A DNA stretch of 64,000 nucleotides from Phaffia rhodozyma. Lineage: Eukaryota; Basidiomycota; Tremellomycetes; Cystofilobasidiales; Mrakiaceae. This document shows, in pieces, positions 58,780-64,000 of this stretch. A model generated the notes under the pieces. It worked only from the letters and a program-made list of their open reading frames with translations. It ran no database searches and had not been told where the DNA came from. Both the position numbers and the translations under genes were made by a program. Each line of letters opens with the position of its first letter. The stretch's first letter is position 1. The stretch spans positions 1,753,501 through 1,817,500 of the forward strand of contig JACGZH010000003.1 of the NCBI GenBank assembly GCA_014706385.1. Direction: 5' to 3'.

Positions 58780-61700
58780 ATGGTTGCTCTTCCTCTTCAT
58801 CGAGTTCGCTTCGTCGACTATCAACCTCAGTCGATCACTCAGATTGCCTTTCCTCCATTACCTCTCCGAGTTTCTCATTCTTCTGCCCATGCATCGTCCT
58901 CTAGCTCGAAAGAGCCCGAGGTCGGATTGATGGCTGTTGGAAAAGGAAGTGGAGAAGTCGAGATTCATAAATGGGTTGAACGAAAGGATGGTGGTCAAGG
59001 TTGGGTTATTCTCAAGGTGCGAAGCTCTATTGATTGTTCAAGCTTTGTCTTTCCTGCCATCGATGGCTGATGTTCGTTCTCGCCCCGTGTTCATTTCTAT
59101 TCATCTGACGTGCTTGTTCATAATTCTTTCTGCGGATTCAATTAGCGTCTTGTCCCGCCCAAATCGACCAAAATTGACTCGCTGGTTTTCACGCTTCGAC
59201 GGTCGTTCATTGCCTCTGGCCGTAGAATTGCTGGGCTTGGAGATGTCCGACTATTTTCCTCTGGAGGTTCATCCGACCTGGTAGAATGGGATCTGACGAA
59301 CGGATCTGTCATGGTAAGTTCTTATTATACTGTCTTTTCTCTCATTTTCATTGAATGTTTAGTCTATTCCATACTGATGTTCAGCCCTTCCCTTTCCTTT
59401 CTCTACGTTTGATGCGTGGCCTATAGCGACTTCACTCATCCCAATCTGGATCTATTTGGTCTATCGCCCCCAACCCTTCTTCAACTATTCTTGCCATTGG
59501 ATGCGAAGATGGTTCTCTTCGACTTCTTTCCCTTGAAAACGATGAAGACCTGGTTCATATCAAGAAATTTGAAAGGACGAAATCCCGACTTCTCAGTATC
59601 GCTTGGGGTCCTTCTTTACCTCCTCTGAAAAAGACGGCTTCGGCAGCCAAGGTCGGCTCAGACGAGGTCGAAGAGTCAAGTGAGGATGAGGATGAAGCCG
59701 AGTGGAGAGACAGCTGGCTTGTCACTGGTTGCAGTGATTCATGCCTTCGTAAATGGGACTTCAACACGGGTCGGGTAGTTGAAAGGATGATCGTCGAGAG
59801 GGAGAAAGCGGCTGGATGGGGAAATGGAAAGAGAGGAGCAACAGCGAGCAAGGGGCGGAGTGTGGTCTGGTGTGTCGGTGTCCTCAGGTATGTCTACCTT
59901 TTTTCTTGCCTGGTCTTTAGTATATGAATATTGGAATGAGAACAATGTGCGCTGACACCAAGTTCAACCTGACATATACAGGGACGGTACCATTGCCTCA
60001 GGAGATTCTCTAGGAATAGTTCGGTTCTGGGATGCCGTTACGGCCACTCAAATCTGTAGCTTCAAAGCTCACGCAGCCGATGTTCTTTGTCTTGGGATCT
60101 CCCCTGTTCGTGTTGGTTTTTTTATCTCTCCGCAAAATCTAAATCTGACTTCTTCTCTTCGTATCATCAGGAACAAACTTCAGTCTTTACTTCTGGAATC
60201 GATCAAACCACTATACAGTTTGCTCTGGTCTCGTCTCCTCAGTCTCAGCGAGGTCAATGGATTCAGTCGACTTCGAAGAGAATGCACACTCATGATGTTC
60301 TCGCCTTAGCCATCTACCCTCCCGCACTTCCTGTCAATGAATCTTACATCCCTAAATCTCCCGACAACTTGGCGCCCATCCTGGTAACTGGTGGTGTGGA
60401 TACAACTCTTGTGTTCTCCGCCTGCTCTAATCCCGGACTCGACGTCAAGCCTGAGTCTATCGGAAACCCATTGCTTCACTACGGCAGTGGAGTGGGATCC
60501 ACTGTCTTCGGTGAGGCGTTCTCAAGACGAACCGGTGGGCTCAACGGTGTTGGCGCTGACGGAGGAGGAAGGGTCATGTTCTCTCGAGGTGCTAGGTGGA
60601 TCATGGTCAGACGAGAGGAGGCCGTAGGAATCTGGAGAATCAACGAGAAGGTTGAAGGTGAGGAGGAGAGTGCTTGGGAGAAGGTGCTCGAGATGGAGCT
60701 CAAGGGACAAAGCGAGCTCATCAGTGCAGCTGTGAGTGAGGATGGATCTTGGGTCGTCGCTTCTGACTTGGAGGAGACCAAGCTATTCTACATTGCCGCT
60801 AGTGCCGTACGTGATCTATCCTCCTTCAGTGCTTTTTCTGTGTGAAGATCAAGATACTCAATTTTCTTTATGCCACCGTTGAACTTTACTCTCAATTCGT
60901 TACCAACTTTGTTGACTTTTAGACCAACCCCCGACCACATCTGATTCGGTCTCTCACCACATCCTTAGAATCACAATGCCCTTCTTTGCCTCTTGCATCT
61001 CAAGGAACCTCCGCCTCTGCTCTTGCCTTTACCCCGGACTCGACTAAGCTTATTCTTGCAACCTCTCGACGAGGAGATGTCATCGTCCTTGACCTTGCCG
61101 ATCTCATGCCTGATGCGGACATCGTTGTTGCTCAAGGAGAGGACGATCCGATGGACGAACCAGTAGAGCGAAAGGAGAAGAAGTGGAAGCTTGGTGAGGT
61201 CAGGGTCCTTCGAGTATTTGAACAGAGCAAAGACCTCGGCACCAGAGTTGTTGTTGGCAGCCGGAAGGTCAAGTCTGCTGATGAAGAGTCCATAATGGAC
61301 GGTGATGAGCTCAGTCCCAACGCTAGTGGTGCATTGACCAATGCCGGAATCAGCATCGTTTCAGTTGCTCATGATGGCCAGTGGTTTGCAGTGGTAGACC
61401 TATCCGGCCGAACGAGAGTGTATAACCTCGATACGTTGCAAGTAAGTCCATTTTGAATAATTCTTCACGTCGAACTACGTTCTTTGACTATTACCGGGCC
61501 TGACCTGATCTCTGTCTTATTTTGCCATTTGCTCAGTTGCACGCGCATCTTCCAACTTTCCCTGGACATCCTCCGGCCGCGATAGCTTTCCTTCCAAACC
61601 CGATCACCCCCAACACCTCTGTTCTTTGCCTTGCACTTCCCTCCGGCAACCAGCTACATGTGTACGATGTTGAAAAGAGACGATTCCCTTCGGAATTCAA

Positions 61701-62112
61701 CATTCCTTCCCCAGCCGCACTTCGAAATATGCACGATCCAGTACTCGGTCTGTCTATCGATCCTAACGGAACGTTCGCTGATCGAAAGGAAGGTTTAGTT
61801 CTCATGTGGGGAGCCACCTGGACATGTCGGGTTCAGCTTTCGAACGGACAACAGAAGCAGCCTCGAAAGAAGGCCAAGCGAAATCAGAATGGTGATGAGA
61901 AGGAAGCAATTGCCATCCCCGATGCGGATCAATCGGCTGCTGAGGCAAACAAGGCTCAGCAGAGGATGTACAAGCTGGGAGAGATTTATCGACCAGTCAT
62001 CGGATTGGACTACATTGGACCATCCGAGTTGGTTGTAGTGGAGAGGCCAAGGTTGGATCTCGTCAAGAACTTACCACCGAGCTACTTCAAAGTCGGTAGA
62101 TACAGATCGTGA
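58780..62112 (+). CDS. UTP4: U3 snoRNP WD40 protein Utp4 (Cirhin)
   Basis: Tandem-propeller WD40 protein of the t-UTP/UtpA subcomplex that starts SSU processome assembly on nascent pre-rRNA. ATG at 58780: MVALPLHRVRFVDYQPQSIT, the family's 'H-R-x-R-F-V-D-Y' opening. WD blades follow: GLMAVGKGSGEVEIHKWVER, SGGSSDLVEWDLTNGSV, LVHIKKFERTKSRLLSIAWG, WLVTGCSDSCLRKWDFNTGR, GTIASGDSLGIVRFWDAVTA, ADVLCLGISPEQTSVFTSGI. The second propeller includes SELISAAVSEDGSWVVASDL, ALAFTPDSTKLILATSRRGD and SVAHDGQWFAVVDLSGRTRV. The last exon ends YIGPSELVVVERPRLDLVKN, PSYFKVGRY, stop 62110-62112. About seven introns, all phase-consistent. Confidence 0.92.
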
Positions 62113-62699
62113 GGACGTAAAAGAAGCACTTGCTTTACCGGTCATATATTTCATTTTGATAGTCACACACTTGTGTTTTGTTTGGATGCATGGATTTTTT
62201 ATACTTCACCCCAATAAATGAGAAAGACTTGAGGAGTTAGATCAGGCGCAGATGTCATCTTGTTAGTGCAGAAAGTTGAGAAAGCACATGTTTTAGTGTT
62301 ATGTTGCAAGTGTTTTCGATGGGAAACAAGCAGGGGGAAGTTGCTTATGCTAGATAAATATTGAAGATCATCTTGATTTAATCCTTTTTTGGTCAAAAGA
62401 GCAGACGTTCATCAACCAACAGCGTGACTTCGCAACGACCATCTCTTCACAATCATATACCTGCAATCAACCTTCATTCTCCTCTTGAATCATACTGTTC
62501 TGAACGAACTACGTCTTCCGCCAGCTGGTCAGAGTAGAGCTCTTGCCTTGCTGATACGTGAGTGAAATAAACTCATCTACGCGGGCTGTTGTACAACGTC
62601 GTCGGTTGTTACTACTTCGGACCATACTCATCATGTTCGTTTATATTGTCTTTTGAAAGCCTGCTGACGACCCCTTTTGAAGACAAGTGTGTCAACATC
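62113..62699. other. Gap between UTP4 and APC4
   Basis: Tandem genes; 3' flank of UTP4 and promoter of APC4. A 65-codon minus frame at 62199 has no domain. Nothing else recognised. Confidence 0.55.
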
Positions 62700-64000
62700 A
62701 TGTCAATTCTCGAATCCCAATCGTTCACATTGCTCTCGACCGTGTCTCTGCCCTCGCAGTGAGTATAAAGCTGGAACTACTTTGTGGCCTCGACCTTCCG
62801 TCAGGATTCTCTCATCACGTGTTAGAGACTGATGTCTGTTTTCTTGAATTGATACAATCCAGATGCTATCTACACCTCCAAGCAAGCTGTCCTACAATGG
62901 ATCTTGTCGCCCTCATTACGTACGATACGAAAAAGGATCCAAACTTGACCAAGGCTAAAATCGAGTTGCGCAGACTGAGCGGAGGACCGCCGGTCTGGAC
63001 AGCCCAAATGGAAGGGAAAGTCGCAGGGCTGGCCTGGAGATTTGATGGTTTGTTCATCTCGCTTCGTTTGCGTCAGCAGTTTGAATGATTTGTTAACCAT
63101 GTTTGTAATCGATGTCTTGTTCTGTCAGGTCTCTGCTTGGCAGTATATGTTCCGGAAGTATCTCATTTACGTATCTTGTCAGTTCACAACGGCTCCGTTG
63201 TTCGAGAGGTCGCTGTTCCCCAATACACTCGATACAAGGACAAAGAAACGGAGAAGAACCCTATGGACGAATTTTGGAGTGGTTTCAAAATGGAGTGGAA
63301 ATCAGTTTCAGTAAACAATCCAATAGACGGCCGAGGATCAATCCTCTCCAACAAGGAACAAATCGTAAGTCTTGGTCGTGTTCTTCTTTAGCCGTTCACT
63401 TTCCCTGACCGAAAAGTTGCCTGATTTTTGATCTTTCTAGATAGGCTCAACATTCAACATCATATATGATCTTCCTCTTGTCACACCTGTTCCACCTTCA
63501 AAAAAACCCTCAATATCGCCTTATTTTCCTATGATGATGCGGTCCAACCTACCATCCAAATCAAAACAATCACCGCTTCTCACGCCTGCTTTGCCAAGCC
63601 TACTTGCCTCGCCGCTTCCTCCATCACCTGCGAACCCAGTGCCCTTGAGCCTGTTGACGCTCTCTTTGATTTCCGCACCCACTCAACGATTTCTTTCAGG
63701 CACTTATCCCCTCCCTCCAACTAGCCCAATACCGCCTCTAGGACCTACGAATGGAGTTGAGCACTCCATCCCGAAAGTTGTCGAAGAGTTTACCAAGTCG
63801 ACGTCGGCGATTGAGGAGCTGATACGAGGCGCAGTTGAGAGTATTGAAGGTTTAGAGACAGAGTGGAATTCAAGAGAAGGAGGAGGGGGAGCGGCAAAAG
63901 AATGGATTGGGGTCCTGTACGATGTCGGAAAGCGTTTCGGTGGTGAGTATACATTATCATTGTGCCCACCATCCTTTTTTTTCCTTCGTCGCAATCAACA
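62700..64000 (+). CDS. APC4: Anaphase-promoting complex subunit 4, 5' part (runs off window)
   Basis: Scaffold subunit of the APC/C ubiquitin ligase that controls mitotic exit. ATG at 62700 opens MSILESQSFTLLSTVSLPSQ, which joins after an intron to CYLHLQASCPTMDLVALIT, the conserved A-x-C-P-x-M-D-L-(V/I)-A start of the APC4 WD40 domain. Then PPVWTAQMEGKVAGLAWRFD and LAVYVPEVSHLRILSVHNGS, blades of the propeller. Later exons are Pro/Ser-rich (about 63440-63770) and then helical (SKVVEEFTKSTSAIEELI-like), with EWNSREGGGGAAKEWIGVLY ending at a GTGAGT donor near 63943. The rest of the helical APC4 domain lies beyond the window. Confidence 0.87.

Overview
This window is a gene-dense piece of a fungal nuclear genome. 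Almost every gene is broken by short GT-AG introns (mostly about 50-110 nt, branch sites like CTAAC/CTGAC/CTGAT), genes sit on both strands with no operon logic, and the protein set is that of a basidiomycete yeast: metallothionein resembling the Cryptococcus CMT type, TRAPPC11, an NRC-2/Fpk-type AGC kinase, MIC10, Borealin/Nbl1-type protein, and a complex I LYR subunit. I infer Agaricomycotina, probably Tremellomycetes; the very high intron density would also fit Phaffia-like yeasts, but the sequence does not let me name the species.

Layout, left to right: tail of an RsfS/Iojap-like gene (to 408); AP-3 beta (784-4166, +); SEC61-beta (4503-5230, -) head-to-head with BET4 (5392-6911, +); dihydrofolate synthase FOL3 (7047-8633, -); a long eIF4A-like protein whose helicase motifs are nearly all eroded (9106-13204, -); a DUF1640/MCUR1/FMP32-like mitochondrial coiled-coil protein (14002-15516, -); an AGC kinase (16485-19654, +); CRIPT (20433-21179, +); UTP14 (21799-25722, +); chitin synthase (26084-31175, -); metallothionein (31783-32508, +); TRAPPC11 (32756-37741, -) head-to-head with a METTL21/EFM-like methyltransferase (38052-39261, +); ETT1-like (39454-41426, -) head-to-head with a PQ-loop membrane protein (41685-43159, +); cytidine deaminase (43510-44537, -) head-to-head with PEX7 (44735-46486, +); Borealin/Nbl1-like (46779-48123, -); MAK16 (48656-50175, +); TFB2/p52 (50509-53035, +); MIC10 (53346-54163, -); a PPR-type mitochondrial protein (54384-56390, -); a complex I NDUFB9-like LYR protein (56938-58067, +); UTP4 (58780-62112, +); start of APC4 (62700 to window edge, +).

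Most genes are single-copy housekeeping functions: ribosome biogenesis (UTP14, MAK16, UTP4), trafficking and secretion (AP-3 beta, SEC61-beta, BET4, TRAPPC11), mitochondria (MIC10, FMP32-like, PPR, NDUFB9-like), cell division (Borealin-like, APC4) and cell wall (chitin synthase). They do not form a pathway cluster. I saw no transposon, tRNA, rRNA or CRISPR array.

The most unusual object is the eIF4A-like gene at 9106-13204. Its two RecA-like domains align along their length with eIF4A, yet motifs I, Ia, Ib, II, III, V and VI have all lost their signature residues, and a long Ser/Pro/Gly-rich N-terminus plus low-complexity inserts have been added. Secondary points are the modular exon structure of the metallothionein, the pair of divergent genes whose first coding exon is only the ATG, and a long TG repeat directly after a stop codon. 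All exon models here are by eye from splice consensus and protein continuity.
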